Shown in pieces: positions 10,416 to 20,667 of a DNA stretch of 64,000 bases. The position numbers were made by a program, and so were the translations under genes. Position 1 is the stretch's first letter. The number at the start of each line of letters is the position of its first letter. The notes under the pieces were generated by a model. It was given only the letters and a program-made list of their open reading frames with translations, was not told the DNA's origin and did not search any database. Source of the DNA: Owenia fusiformis (lineage: Eukaryota > Annelida > Polychaeta > Sabellida > Oweniidae). The stretch is from contig CAIIXF020000011.1 of NCBI GenBank assembly GCA_903813345.2, positions 22,053,754 through 22,117,753 of the forward strand, in the 5' to 3' direction.

Positions 10416-13400
10416 CATACCTGCCAACCTAAGACCAAAATTTTGCGGTAGATTTTTTTTAAATTGCTGTATTTTTGCGGTAGATTTTTTCAAAATACGG
10501 TAGTTTTTGCGGTATTTTTCAACAAAATTGCAGTAGTTTTTGCAGTAGATTTTAGAAAAAACGGTAGTTTTTGCGGTAGATTTTAAAAAAAACGGTAGTT
10601 TTTGCGGTAGATTAAAAAAAATACGGTAGTTTTTGCCGTAGAGTTTAAAAAAATACTGTAGTTTCAGAGGTTTGGGGTAGATTTTTGAAAAAAGTGTAAT
10701 TTTGCGGTAAAATTTGAAAAAAGCGGTAGTTTTGCGGAAGATTTAGAAAAAATGCGGTAGTTTTACAATAGATTTTTAAAAATGCGGTAGTTTTTACGGT
10801 AGTTTTTTAAAAAACCAGTAGTTTTGCGAAAGATTCTGAAAAAATGCGGTAGTTTTACGGTAGATTTTGAAAAAATGCGGTAGTTTTTACGGTAGTTTTT
10901 TGAAAAACCGGTAGTTTTGCGGAAAATTTTGAAAAAATGCGGCAGTTTTATGGTAGATTTTGAAAATTGCGGTAGTTTTTACGGTAATTTTTTGAAAAAA
11001 CGGTACTTTTACGGAAGATTTTGAAAAAATGCTGTAGTTTTACGGTAGATTTTGAAAATTGCAGTAGTTTTTACGGTAATCATTTGAAAAACTGGTACTT
11101 TTGCGGAAGATTTGCCAAAATGCGGTATTTTTCGGTAGATTTTGAAAATGCGGTAGTTAAACCTTTATACAGTGCGGTTTTCTATATTAATACAATGTTT
11201 ACGTCACTCATATTGTTGTTAAATCAGAACTACTACCTGAGAATTATACGAAACTATTATTTTCAAGAAAAAATAGATATACTATTTTCAAAAATTAATA
11301 GACACTAAACACGTTTTATTTTTCATTTACCATGCCTACAATGGACTGACAGCAACTTTGGATTTTAATGTTTCAGCAAAATGTACATATCCCGGGGGGT
11401 TCACTATATATAAACCTTGACGGGGATCCTCGGCGCATGTGGGGTACCTTTTTCAACGTTTGGTATGGCAATGGACCCATATTTTAGGATTTGGTATGGG
11501 AATGCCCGGAAATTCCTGACTTCTGAGGTATGGCAATAGACGGACTTTTGCTCTTCTGGTATGAGAATGGTCGTTGTAGATACATTACCTAACATTCGTG
11601 GTATGGCATTGGTCCAGTAGTTGCAAATTTGTATGACATTGATCCTATATTTCATTTACTTTGAATTAAGGTATGGCATTGGTCCCATATTTAGACATTT
11701 GGTATGGCATTGGTCCTACATTTTGACATTTTGTATGGCATTGGTCCCATAATTGGGCATTTGGTATGGTATTGGTCCTATATTTGGACATTTGGTATGG
11801 CATTAGTCCTATATTTGGACATTTGGTATGGTCTTTGGGCATTATTTTGGTTGGTATGGGAACATATTGAAATTTGACAGATTGGTATGGGAACATATTG
11901 ATATTTGAGGCTTCAGCCTAGGACCCCCGTCGAGTTTTATATACAGTGAACCCCCCGGGGTACATATACAACTCTTTTACAATAAATCTAGATTGATTCA
12001 GAATACGAACACAATATTCATATCTCCACTTTTATTCACCTTCTAACCAGTTTTTTTAGATATCAGGATGTTTGGAAATACCAATGAAACATTTACTGAA
12101 ATACAAAATATGGATTTTACACGTTTTTACTCACCATCTTAGATGATCTATCACTTTAACGAATTGAAATGACAGACATAATGTTCATATAACATTGGAA
12201 TCATATGAATACGACGTCAGATACTGTACATCACGGCGTAACAGTGTAATTGTTCATTTTACCGACAAAATGCAAAGATTTACGCGATAAATATGCGCAA
12301 TGCTCCTCCAAGTAATTGCAAACGTTTTAATATTCGTGGAATCTTCTTAAAAACTTCAAGTTTTGTTCAGATTAGTGTGCGCTTCAATACAATTCTATAT
12401 TCAAAAAGGTTGTGTCACGATATACAGAATTAGAATCACCAGAAAGTAGACATTTCAAACCCTACCCGTTTTCTTCTTTGTCGCGCTTTTCGGTCCTGCG
12501 CTTTCGTTGTCGCACCGTCTTTCTAGACTCTTTCACAATGCCCCTTGTCATATTCAACTGATAAACACAGACGGGAAGATATTAAGGATTGTTAAATGCA
12601 TTATTTGTAATTTGGTATTAAATATTGCTTTGTTCACTCGCAAGTCTCTAATGATATCAACGTGTTTGTCTGGCACAAATAGAAAATAAGTACAGATCAA
12701 TTGTCTTTCAAAAATAATCTGTTATAAGCATTTGCTGAAACCTTTCCACTGAGACATCGTTCAGATTCGGATATCACAATACTAAAAGTATAAACCAGAA
12801 CTCAATGCTTTATTTTTTAATTATGTATTTGTTACTGATAAAATGTTCTGATGAAAAATACAACATTTTATCGTACTGTAAACAAATTGATTAAACTATG
12901 TATAATGTATATGTGGCGTTCATTACTGATCATAACAAATCAAACTACGCATATTTCATACGCTAAATATGCATACGCATTAATGATTTCCACTCATTTA
13001 TTTAGATGAAGCGCAACTAAAATCATATTTTTGTTGCATTCGGAATAAAGATCTGTGTACAAAAGGGTTTGGTTAACTACAAAAATCATGGCAGAAAGAA
13101 TTCTTTCTAGCTAGTGGTAGTTGGTGTTTGGACTGATTACACGCAAGCTTACTTATATAAATGCGCAATAAACTGATAACCACAGACCTGCCGATACCTA
13201 TTTATATTCGGGTTGTTGAAGGAATATTACAGGGACAGTACAGGGAGACTTCAATTTTTCAACATTTCCCAACGAATAACGGGAAATTTTACGGTAGTTT
13301 GAACAAAAATACTGTTGATTTGAGCAGAAATATGGTAGATTTTCGAAAATTTACGGTAGATTTTACGGCCGTTCTCATGGAATAAACGAGTTTTTTAAAA

Positions 13401-13561
13401 ATAAAATTTACGGTAGATTACGAAAAAAATACGATAGATTTTTTTACGGGCGTTTTTACGGGAAAAAATGGTATTTTTTTACGGTAGTTTGTCATTTTTT
13501 TACGGAAAAACGAAAAATTTACGGTAGATTCCCGTAAAAATACGGTAGGTTGGCAGGTATG
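10416..13561. mobile_element. 3.1-kb non-autonomous DNA transposon with CATACCTGCCAACCT ends
   Basis: Perfect 15-bp terminal inverted repeats (CATACCTGCCAACCT at 10416-10430; its complement at 13547-13561) are flanked by a 5-bp direct repeat AATAC (10411-10415, 13562-13566). Subterminal regions (about 10440-11160 and 13250-13545) are dense arrays of GCGGTAGTTTT / ACGGTAGATTTT units, a pattern seen in large non-autonomous elements. The middle (about 11970-13100) is non-repetitive with no convincing gene. A second element is nested at 11391-11959. No transposase seen. Superfamily not assigned. Confidence 0.85.
11391..11959. mobile_element. hAT-like MITE nested in the larger transposon
   Basis: Inverted ends CCCGGGGGGTTCACTATATA and its near-complement close a 569-bp element flanked by a perfect 8-bp duplication GTACATAT (11383-11390, 11960-11967). 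An 8-bp target duplication is characteristic of hAT transposons. The interior is about ten diverged copies of a roughly 30-bp unit containing TTGGTATGGCATTGGTCC. Open frames on the minus strand here are by-products of the repeat. Confidence 0.85.
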
Positions 13562-13566
13562 AATAC

Positions 13567-15340
13567 TGTGATAGTACACAAATTCTATCTTTGGATGAAG
13601 CAGTTTTGATCATGGACTTAATTATGCTGTACATATTGATCATGGTTATACAAATGTGATTTACCCTTGCAAAATATGGCACAGGGCCACATGTTCAAAC
13701 ATAACAGCTATTTGGAGATTTATATCCAATTTTGGGTGCAGGATATAAGAATTATACTGAGGCCAATGTAATGTATCTACTCTTCAGTTATGTCATAGAT
13801 TGATAATAATACATAATAGCTTCAGTTTTATTGATTATGACGATTGATGGCTTTGCGAATGGATGTTGGCCATTTGAATTGCCTATGGACAAGGCTGGAT
13901 TTCTTCTATCCCACATCATTTGTTTGAGACTGAATGTCCCTATCTTTGATGAGTGCTAGTATCTACAACTAATTTTGATGTAATGAGTATTGGCTTTCAA
14001 TTTTTCAACTTTTTTTCTTCAACATGTATTGTAATGACTTCGGTATGAATGAAATGTCCCTCGGTGTTCTGATCCTGGATTGTGATACTGACTCATTTGG
14101 AGGTGGGAAGGGGGTGTTAGACATTATTTCTTTTCACGTTAAATCATGGTTTTGGAATATACAATATATAGGATCTATTTTTATGACAGGTTTACACTAG
14201 GAGTTTACTTTTCTTACTAGGTTTACTGCAGTTTTTGGTTCTTTCCCTTTGGCATCTGTGCTTAGTTATTAATAGAGATTATCCTATATGAGGTTCAGGA
14301 TATGGAAATTATAACACTTCCAAAATAATGTATTTACTCTCTTTCTGTTATGTTATAGATTTGATAGTCATCAACAATATCAAAATAATATACTTTTAAA
14401 TGATGTGGAGGTGTATATATTTCTGAGGGTGTATTCAACGATGCCTGTAGGATGAGTTGAATACATCCGCATTTAGTTTCAACTAAGATATCAATCAAGT
14501 TTGTTGTTATGCTGTTAAAATTCACGATTTACGTCAGAGCCACTGGATAAAAAAATGGATTAGATAGATAAATTAATTTTGAGTATTTATATGATTCTGT
14601 AAACGTTTTCATGTTTGGAATTGACTTCTTAATGTTTGTGTAAACAAACAAAGATCATAACAGTCATTTTTAACCTTCCATAATTTAAAATCATCACTTT
14701 TCTGGCAATCCTATTACTGGTCTGGTCTGATGTAAAGTCCAAGAAACGAATATGTATAGTACATGAAGCTTCTAGCTCAATTTTGAAGGAAGTAACATCA
14801 ATTTTTGTAAAATTCAAGATAAATCTTATGCCACAACCTGACTGAAAACTGAAATTTTTTCTCATTTTCCTCATGAAATCAGATTCATTGAAAAATAGTT
14901 TTCTCCAAAAGCTGTGTTTTTCATGGTATCCTGGATAGTACTGACAAGCTTTGGACGAAGTAAATGTAAATTATATGCCGTTAAATATACAGTCCTACTT
15001 CAGGAAAGCCCATTGTTAGCTGGAAACCAATGAGGAAAACAGTTATTGCATAATTATATTGAATCTGTTGTTTAGTTTATAACAAATACAACAAAGTGCC
15101 TGTATTTTTCTGACTTTTATTGATCCATATACTTAGAAATGGCTGTTGTATCTAAAACATATTATGTAGGTTCAGAGCATTATTTAGGGGGGAGGGGTAA
15201 TGGTTAGAGCATGAAGTCTCTGTACCTTGTGTTTTTAAAGTAATGAAATAGTATATAGTATATAATAGTATATAAAATGAACTATAACATTATATATAAC
15301 ATATATATTTTCTAACACAAATATTGCTACTTTTGTTAAA
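13567..15340. other. Gene-free stretch
   Basis: No exon with both splice sites and a plausible frame. About 14766-14850 resembles 32588-32690 (shared TTCTAGCTCAATTTTGAAGG), so part is a dispersed repeat. A TATA-rich tract lies at 15250-15310. Confidence 0.5.
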
Positions 15341-15344
15341 TATT

Positions 15345-15587
15345 TCAGTCACCTTTGGGTGGGCCCAGAAAAAAAAATTGGGCCCAAAAAAGTGGGCCTT
15401 TTTGTGATAAATGAGCCTTCTAAGGCCTTATTTTGTTTTAATTTTAGGCCTAATTTTGAAGAAAATGGGCCTCAAAATTTCAAAATTTTGGCCCACTTTT
15501 TGGTTTTAGGGGCCCAAAATTTTTTCTCAGACCAAAACTTTGGCCCCCCCTTGTTGGTTCCCAGATCCGCCCCTGCAATAATACTTA
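15345..15587. mobile_element. MITE-like element with GGGCGGATC end
   Basis: The right end reads inversely CAGGGGCGGATCTGGGAACC, a MITE-like terminus. The interior is self-complementary stretches of GGGCCC, AAAATTTTG and TTTTTGGGCCC type. The left end is near CACCTTTGGGTGGGCCC and less certain. It lies just upstream of module exon 2. Confidence 0.5.
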
Positions 15588-15701
15588 TCTTCTGAAGAGC
15601 CACTATGATGATTGGTAAGCCCGATACTGTTATACATGTCACAATGGAAATGATGAAATAAATGGAATAATCTATTAAGAACATTTCTCTGTGTTTTCTA
15701 G

Positions 15702-15833
15702 CATCTGCAACTGGTCAGGGTTCAGCTGATGCCCAATGTTTACCTGGTCAGGTGTGTGTGGACAAGAATGCAATATGTGCCCAGGGGATCTGTAGATGTA
15801 CTAATCTATTCTTTGCTAAAGAGGGACAGTGTG
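15702..15833 (+). CDS. EB-like module exon 2
   Basis: TTTTCTAG acceptor, GTAAGA donor, phase 1-1, 132 nt. Encodes a short Ser/Ala/Gly linker (SATGQGSADAQ) then the six-cysteine module ending EGQC. First exon of the dense cluster. Confidence 0.85.
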
Positions 15834-16123
15834 GTAAGACTCCATTTCATTGCATTTTAAGGTCAAATGCCAGTGTTTTATCCTCAAGAAATGAACTGCC
15901 TTGATTATCATTTTACATGTTTACTAGTATGTGATATAGTGAAGCTTCATTTTTATTATACTTTATTCAGTATTTTATCCCTGGCTGGCAGCCAGGATTT
16001 CTCAATTTGTGTTCTACTTTTTGCGAAATTTTTAACCAATGAAATAGCACTGCACATGATCGCTAAGTATATATACCTGGGGTATTTCTTCTCTCATTAA
16101 TATGTGTATATATTTATATTTAG

Positions 16124-16243
16124 TGCCAAAGCCAACTCTTGGTTCTGTGTGTCCTGATGGTATATGTGAAGACAACAATGCTGTGTGTACAAGCAACAGA
16201 TGTGAATGCAGTGAGACATTCTTTGAGAGGAACTCTGTGTGTG
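16124..16243 (+). CDS. EB-like module exon 3 (root of the 75-bp array)
   Basis: TTTAG acceptor, first GTAAGT donor at 16244, phase 1-1, 120 nt. Module VCPDGICEDNNAVC, RCEC, NSVC; the first cysteine loop is one residue shorter than usual. The last 56 nt of this exon plus the 19 nt after its donor form the unit that is tandemly repeated downstream, so the exon may extend by any multiple of 75 nt. Confidence 0.8.
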
Positions 16244-17202
16244 GTAAGTGCAATGTTTCTAGTACAAGCAACAGATGTGAATGCAGTGAGACATTCTTTG
16301 AGAGGAACTCTGTGCGTGGTAAGTGCAATGTTTCTAGTACAAGCAACAGATGTAAATGCAGTGAGACATTCTTTGAGAGGAACTCTGTGTGTGGTAAGTG
16401 CAATGTTTCTAGTACAAGCAACAGATGTGAATGCAGTGAGACATTCTTTGAGAGGAACTCTGTGTGTGGTAAGTGCAATGTTTCTAGTACAAGCAACAGA
16501 TGTGAATGCAGTGAGACATTCTTTGAGAGGAACTCTGTGTGTGGTAAGTGCAATGTTTCTAGTACAAGCAACAGATGTGAATGCAGTGAGACATTTTTTG
16601 AGTGGAACTCTATGTGTGGTAAGTGCAATGTTTCTAGTACAAGCAACAGATGTGAATGCAGTGAGACATTCTTTGAGAGGAACTCTATGTGTGGTAAGTG
16701 CAATGTTTCTAGTACAAGCAACAGATGTAAATGCAGTGAGACATTCTTTGAGAGGAACTCTGTGTGTGGTAAGTGCAATGTTTCTAGTACAAGCAACAGA
16801 TGTGAATGCAGTGAGACATTCTTTGAGAGGAACTCTGTGCGTGGTAAGTGCAATGTTTCTAGTACAAGCAACAGATGTGAATGCAGTGAGACATTCTTTG
16901 AGAGGAACTCTATGTGTGGTAAGTGCAATGTTTCTAGTACAAGCAACAGATGTGAATGCAGTGAAACATTCTTTGAGAGGAACTCTATGTGTGGTAAGTG
17001 CAATGTTTCTAGTACAAGCAACAGATGTGAATGCAGTGAGACATTCTTTGAGAGGAACTCTATGTGTGGTAAGTGCAATGTTTCTAGTACAAGCAACAGA
17101 TGTGAATGCAGTGAGACATTCTTTGAGAGGAACTCTATGTGTGGTAAGTGCAATGTTTCTAGTACAAGCAACATATGTGAATGCAGTGAGACATTCTTTT
17201 AG
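16244..17202 (+). repeat. 75-bp tandem array of exon end plus 5' splice site (about 13 copies)
   Basis: Thirteen GTAAGTGCAATG donor-like sites occur exactly 75 bp apart from 16244 to 17144. Each unit is 19 nt of former intron start (GTAAGTGCAATGTTTCTAG) plus 56 nt of exon 3 end. Because 75 is 25 codons and the intron part has no stop, the array reads through as repeats of a 25-residue unit (GKCNVSSTSNRC, ECSETFFERNSVC). Every donor leaves in phase 1, compatible with the next exon at 17422. The last unit is degenerate and hits a stop (17200-17202). Several other frames are open across the array only because of its period. Confidence 0.9.
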
Positions 17203-17421
17203 AGGAATTAAATATAAATGCAATATCATGTCTATTTATCTGTATTTTCTTATGATTTTATAGTACTTTATGAAATTCATCTTCAGATTCAAATCAATAT
17301 AATAATTGAAAATCAACAGAGAATATTCACTTGACCAATGAGCTGTATATTAACTGTATTAGATATTATGTTTTGCCCATTTAGTATATAATGAACCATT
17401 AATGACGCTTCATTACTTCAG

Positions 17422-17544
17422 AGCGCAAAGGTCGTATCAGTACGCCTTGTATAGAGCCTGATATCTGCACTGATACTAATACAGTATGTACTGGAGGACT
17501 GTGCCTATGCAGACCTGGACATTTTATCAAAGAAGGCTTGTGTC
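17422..17544 (+). CDS. EB-like module exon 4
   Basis: TACTTCAG acceptor, GTAAGT donor, 123 nt, phase 1-1. Module TPCIEPDIC, TVC, LCLC, GLC. First clean exon after the 75-bp array and thus the common splice partner for its donors. Confidence 0.85.
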
Positions 17545-17885
17545 GTAAGTGCATTGTAATGTTTTTTGCAGGGGTGAGCCATTCATACCATTTTTTGCCC
17601 AAAGTGATCTTTTAAGGGAGGCAATTTTTTCTGAATCTCAGATATAATATTGTTGATTAAATCAATATCAGTAGCTTTTTTACTCTCAAAATCAATTTTT
17701 AATAACTCTGCCATAAATATTGATTTAGTCATAAAATCAAGAAATCAACACATGTAACATATGATTTGGAATCTGACTAAAAAATTCAAGGGGTACCTGC
17801 TTACTGGCAGTGTCTATTCATTTTTTAAATAAATGAAATTCAAATAATAAAACGGAATGAATTTAAATTTGTTATGTATTTGTAG

Positions 17886-18008
17886 GTCCCAAGTTGAATA
17901 TAGGAGAACAGTGTATAACACAAGATGTATGTGCAGACTCCAATGCCCAGTGTATTAATGGCAAATGTAGCTGCCAGACAGGCACTGTCTTACAAGAAGG
18001 ACAATGCA
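17886..18008 (+). CDS. EB-like module exon 5
   Basis: TTTGTAG acceptor, GTAAGG donor, 123 nt, phase 1-1. Module EQCITQDVC, AQC, KCSC, GQC. The final glycine of most modules is replaced: the codon split at the junction gives lysine. Confidence 0.85.
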
Positions 18009-18241
18009 GTAAGGAAATATCTATAACATTATTTTCCTAATCTTGTATAATAGAGTCTCTGAAATCCCCCCTTCTATATATAGTCTTGAAGCGGGACAAT
18101 CTGTGCTGTGATATTTATTCATTAGATTAATTATGTTTTATCGTGAAATGGTTGAAAAGATATTTGCTGAAAGTATTGAAATGGTAAAAAATATTATGAA
18201 ATGTTAATGAGTACATCATTATTAGTATATTCTTGCAATTC

Positions 18242-18482
18242 AGGAGGCCGTTTCTCGAAACTAATTGTTGTTAACGAATCGTGGATTCGTTTCTATGGAC
18301 ACCGCATCGTTAATGGAATAATGAGACCCCATTTGTACTTGTAAAATCAATCATGGATAATGAATAAATCATTAAAAATCATGACATCATCGCAAATCGT
18401 TAACTTTCGAGAAATGGAAAATCGTTATTAACAATGGAATTAACGATTCATTAATAACGAAACTTTTGAGAAACTGCCTCCT
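18242..18482. mobile_element. Small MITE with AGGAGGCMGTTTCTC ends
   Basis: The left end AGGAGGCCGTTTCTCGAAAC and the inverse right end AGGAGGCAGTTTCTCAAAAG match at 17 of 20 positions. The interior has inverted TTAACGAAT / ATTCATTAA segments. 241 bp in the intron between modules 5 and 6. Confidence 0.7.
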
Positions 18483-18529
18483 TGTAAATTAACATGATAA
18501 AAATAAAAATTAATCTCTATTTTTTCTAG

Positions 18530-18655
18530 AATTTGGTCTGTCAACCCCTACACCCCCATGCAGTCCCACTGGTCAATGTTCTGACGCCAATGCACAGTGT
18601 GTGTCTGGCCTTTGTCTGTGTACATTGGGGTACTTCTATAAAGCAGCCATATGTG
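18530..18655 (+). CDS. EB-like module exon 6
   Basis: TTTTTCTAG acceptor, GTGAGA donor, 126 nt, phase 1-1. Module PPCSPTGQC, AQC, LCLC, AIC with a Thr/Pro-rich lead (STPTPP). Confidence 0.85.
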
Positions 18656-18716
18656 GTGAGACACGTTCATTTTTGTATTGTTACATACAATTGGTGATCA
18701 GTAAGTAATGTATGGT

Positions 18717-18887
18717 CACAAAACTATTTTTTTCTTCTTTTCACAACCTTTATTTTACTAAACAGGACGTTTCGAATCCTGTCTGGATCTTTTTTTCAAC
18801 TGTATATTAACTCATGATCCAGACAGGATCTAAAACGTCCTGTTTGGTAAAATAAAGGTTGTGAAAAGAAGAAAAAAAAGTTTTGTG
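18717..18887. repeat. Near-perfect 72-bp inverted repeat (hairpin)
   Basis: The arms 18717-18789 and 18816-18887 are about 95% complementary, spanning CTTCTTTTCACAACC, TTTATTTTAC, ACAGGACGTTT and CCTGTCTGGATC, around a loop of about 26 nt. It lies in the intron after module 6. Probably a foldback MITE; a long intronic RNA hairpin would form on transcription. Confidence 0.8.
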
Positions 18888-19119
18888 ATTTAATAATCCA
18901 ACCTGAAGAACATGTTTAGGAGTAATGTATGGTGTTTTAGACAGATGCTTCTTAGTCTATTACTGCCATTACATGAGGTAGTAAAGCCTTCACCTGGTTG
19001 TACACCTGATCAGTATGGTATTAACCCAGCTTTCATCTAAACAAAATATAGCTATTTGGATCATTGCTATTTGATACATCCTGTATCAGTCTGTATAAAG
19101 TAGTAGCTGTATATCTCTA

Positions 19120-19268
19120 CATGTAATTTGAACACCTCAATGTGAACACTTTTTTCTGTCTCTAATGTATGACCTTCTTGTGTTGAATAACCTTTAAGTG
19201 TGAACACCTACCGACCTGAACACTTCTGGCTTGCCCCGGTGGTATTCATATTAACTGTTTTACTGTAT
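19120..19268. mobile_element. TACAGTAAAACC-type MITE copy
   Basis: Ends GTTTTACTGTA and carries the GTGAACAC / TGAACACCT internal motifs of this family. The left end is not clear. It lies just upstream of module 7. Confidence 0.5.
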
Positions 19269-19287
19269 GTTAATATTGTCATTTCAG

Positions 19288-19410
19288 TGCCAGTGATAAG
19301 CCTTAACTCGCAATGTGTAGAAGGAGACGTTTGTTCTGATGCCAACTCTGCCTGTAGGAATGGAGTCTGTCTATGTGCCAATGACTATTATGAGCATAGG
19401 GGGACATGTG
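19288..19410 (+). CDS. EB-like module exon 7
   Basis: ATTTCAG acceptor, GTATGT donor, 123 nt, phase 1-1. Module SQCVEGDVC, SAC, VCLC, GTC. Confidence 0.85.
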
Positions 19411-19644
19411 GTATGTTATTATATATAATTAAGCATTCCCTATGACTGAAGTTATAATACACTAATACATGTACTTGATAATACCTGAAGGCAGTGGGTT
19501 GCAGCACCTACTTGAGATTTTAAGAATATACTTCAATTTTTTGAAGAATTTTGAAAATGAAAATTCTGTACACACACTACCTCGAGGAAAGGATCCTTGA
19601 AAAAATAAGACTGTTCTGATAATGAGTGAAAATATATATTTCAG

Positions 19645-19767
19645 AGGTGAGGGGTAAGCAAGGCAGACCATGTGACACATTAGGGAGATGTCTGGGAGTA
19701 AACACCATGTGTAACCTTGGCCTTTGTACTTGTGCTAGTGGAACCATTGAGATTGATGGATTATGTG
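19645..19767 (+). CDS. EB-like module exon 8
   Basis: ATTTCAG acceptor, GTATGA donor (weaker), 123 nt, phase 1-1. Module RPCDTLGRC, TMC, LCTC, GLC with a basic lead EVRGKQG. Confidence 0.85.
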
Positions 19768-19924
19768 GTATGATAACATATTATTTTCTATAGTCTTGCA
19801 TCCAGACTCTGTGCATGCCCCCCCCTCCTTCACTTGGTCACAACCTGGTATAGGTAGAGGGGTTGGGTGCAAGATTATATTTTCTAAGGAATTTCGAATT
19901 TGAAATGTCCTTCTGAAGTTCTTG

Positions 19925-20350
19925 ATTATTGGCGAGTTTTTAGCTTACATGGTGAGCTATTATTATCGCCAACTTGTTTGTACGTCCATCTGTCCGTCTG
20001 TATTTATATATTTCAAGATGTCCGTCTGTCTGTCTGTCAACACATTGGCAGCTTATTCAAAATCCTCCACAATAATTGGAAAGGTTTCACTTTTAAAATA
20101 TGTCTATAAGGTCGGCAATTGTTCCATGAGTGGTGTCTCAAAAGCTTTTCTAAAATGTCGGCCAGGTTTTCAGCTTGTCTTTGGTCAAAACTCCATAAGT
20201 ATTCCATTAATTTGCTTGAAATTATACAGGACTTATTTCTAGATTATCAACGAAGTTTACAAGTTTCGGCAAAATATGCCGCAAAGAAACCTTCCCATGT
20301 GAGCGCAGTACCCATGGTACTATTTTTTAATATTATCTACCTTATTTGAG
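19925..20350. repeat. Dispersed repeat with GTCCGTCTGTCTGTC tract
   Basis: Contains GTGAGCTATTATTATCGCC and a tract of GTCCATCTGTCCGTCTG / TGTCTGTCTGTCA type. No coding sequence supported despite several short open frames. Exact ends not defined. Confidence 0.5.
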
Positions 20351-20667
20351 ATGATTGCCCTGACCTGAAATTGGATTATTGGCCTGTTTTGAGATTGTTG
20401 CATTTGAAAATGAAGCCCACAATGTAATATCAAAAGAGGCATTGTTTGCTTGTACTGTTTATTTCTAATTCATTCTGACATCTATTGAATTGAGTTGTGT
20501 TAGAATTACTGCATTTAGGAATGAGTACATCCATTTAAATTGCTTACAATTTCACTCAAACTTGATTTTACAGAGAAAATATGTCATCCATAACTGCAAA
20601 CAAATAAGTCACTGATAAATTAGCCTTCTGTCTTCATTCATGTCTCTGGACACATGTGAGCTTAATG

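Noticed and set aside
11404-11896. Two minus-strand frames rich in MPYQMSKYG-like repeats
   Set aside because: They lie wholly inside the hAT-like MITE and reflect its internal tandem repeat.
16032-17263. Several 366-380-codon open frames on both strands
   Set aside because: They are all created by the 75-bp (25-codon) period. Only the plus frame continuous with exon 3 has module cysteines and splice context; the others have no start context or family resemblance.
19200-19287. Extending module exon 7 upstream to an ATG with a hydrophobic segment (APVVFILTVLLYVNIVI) as a signal peptide
   Set aside because: The segment coincides with a MITE end and its polypyrimidine acceptor (ATTTCAG). The phase 1 acceptor at 19287 matches all other module exons. 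An alternative promoter here cannot be fully excluded.
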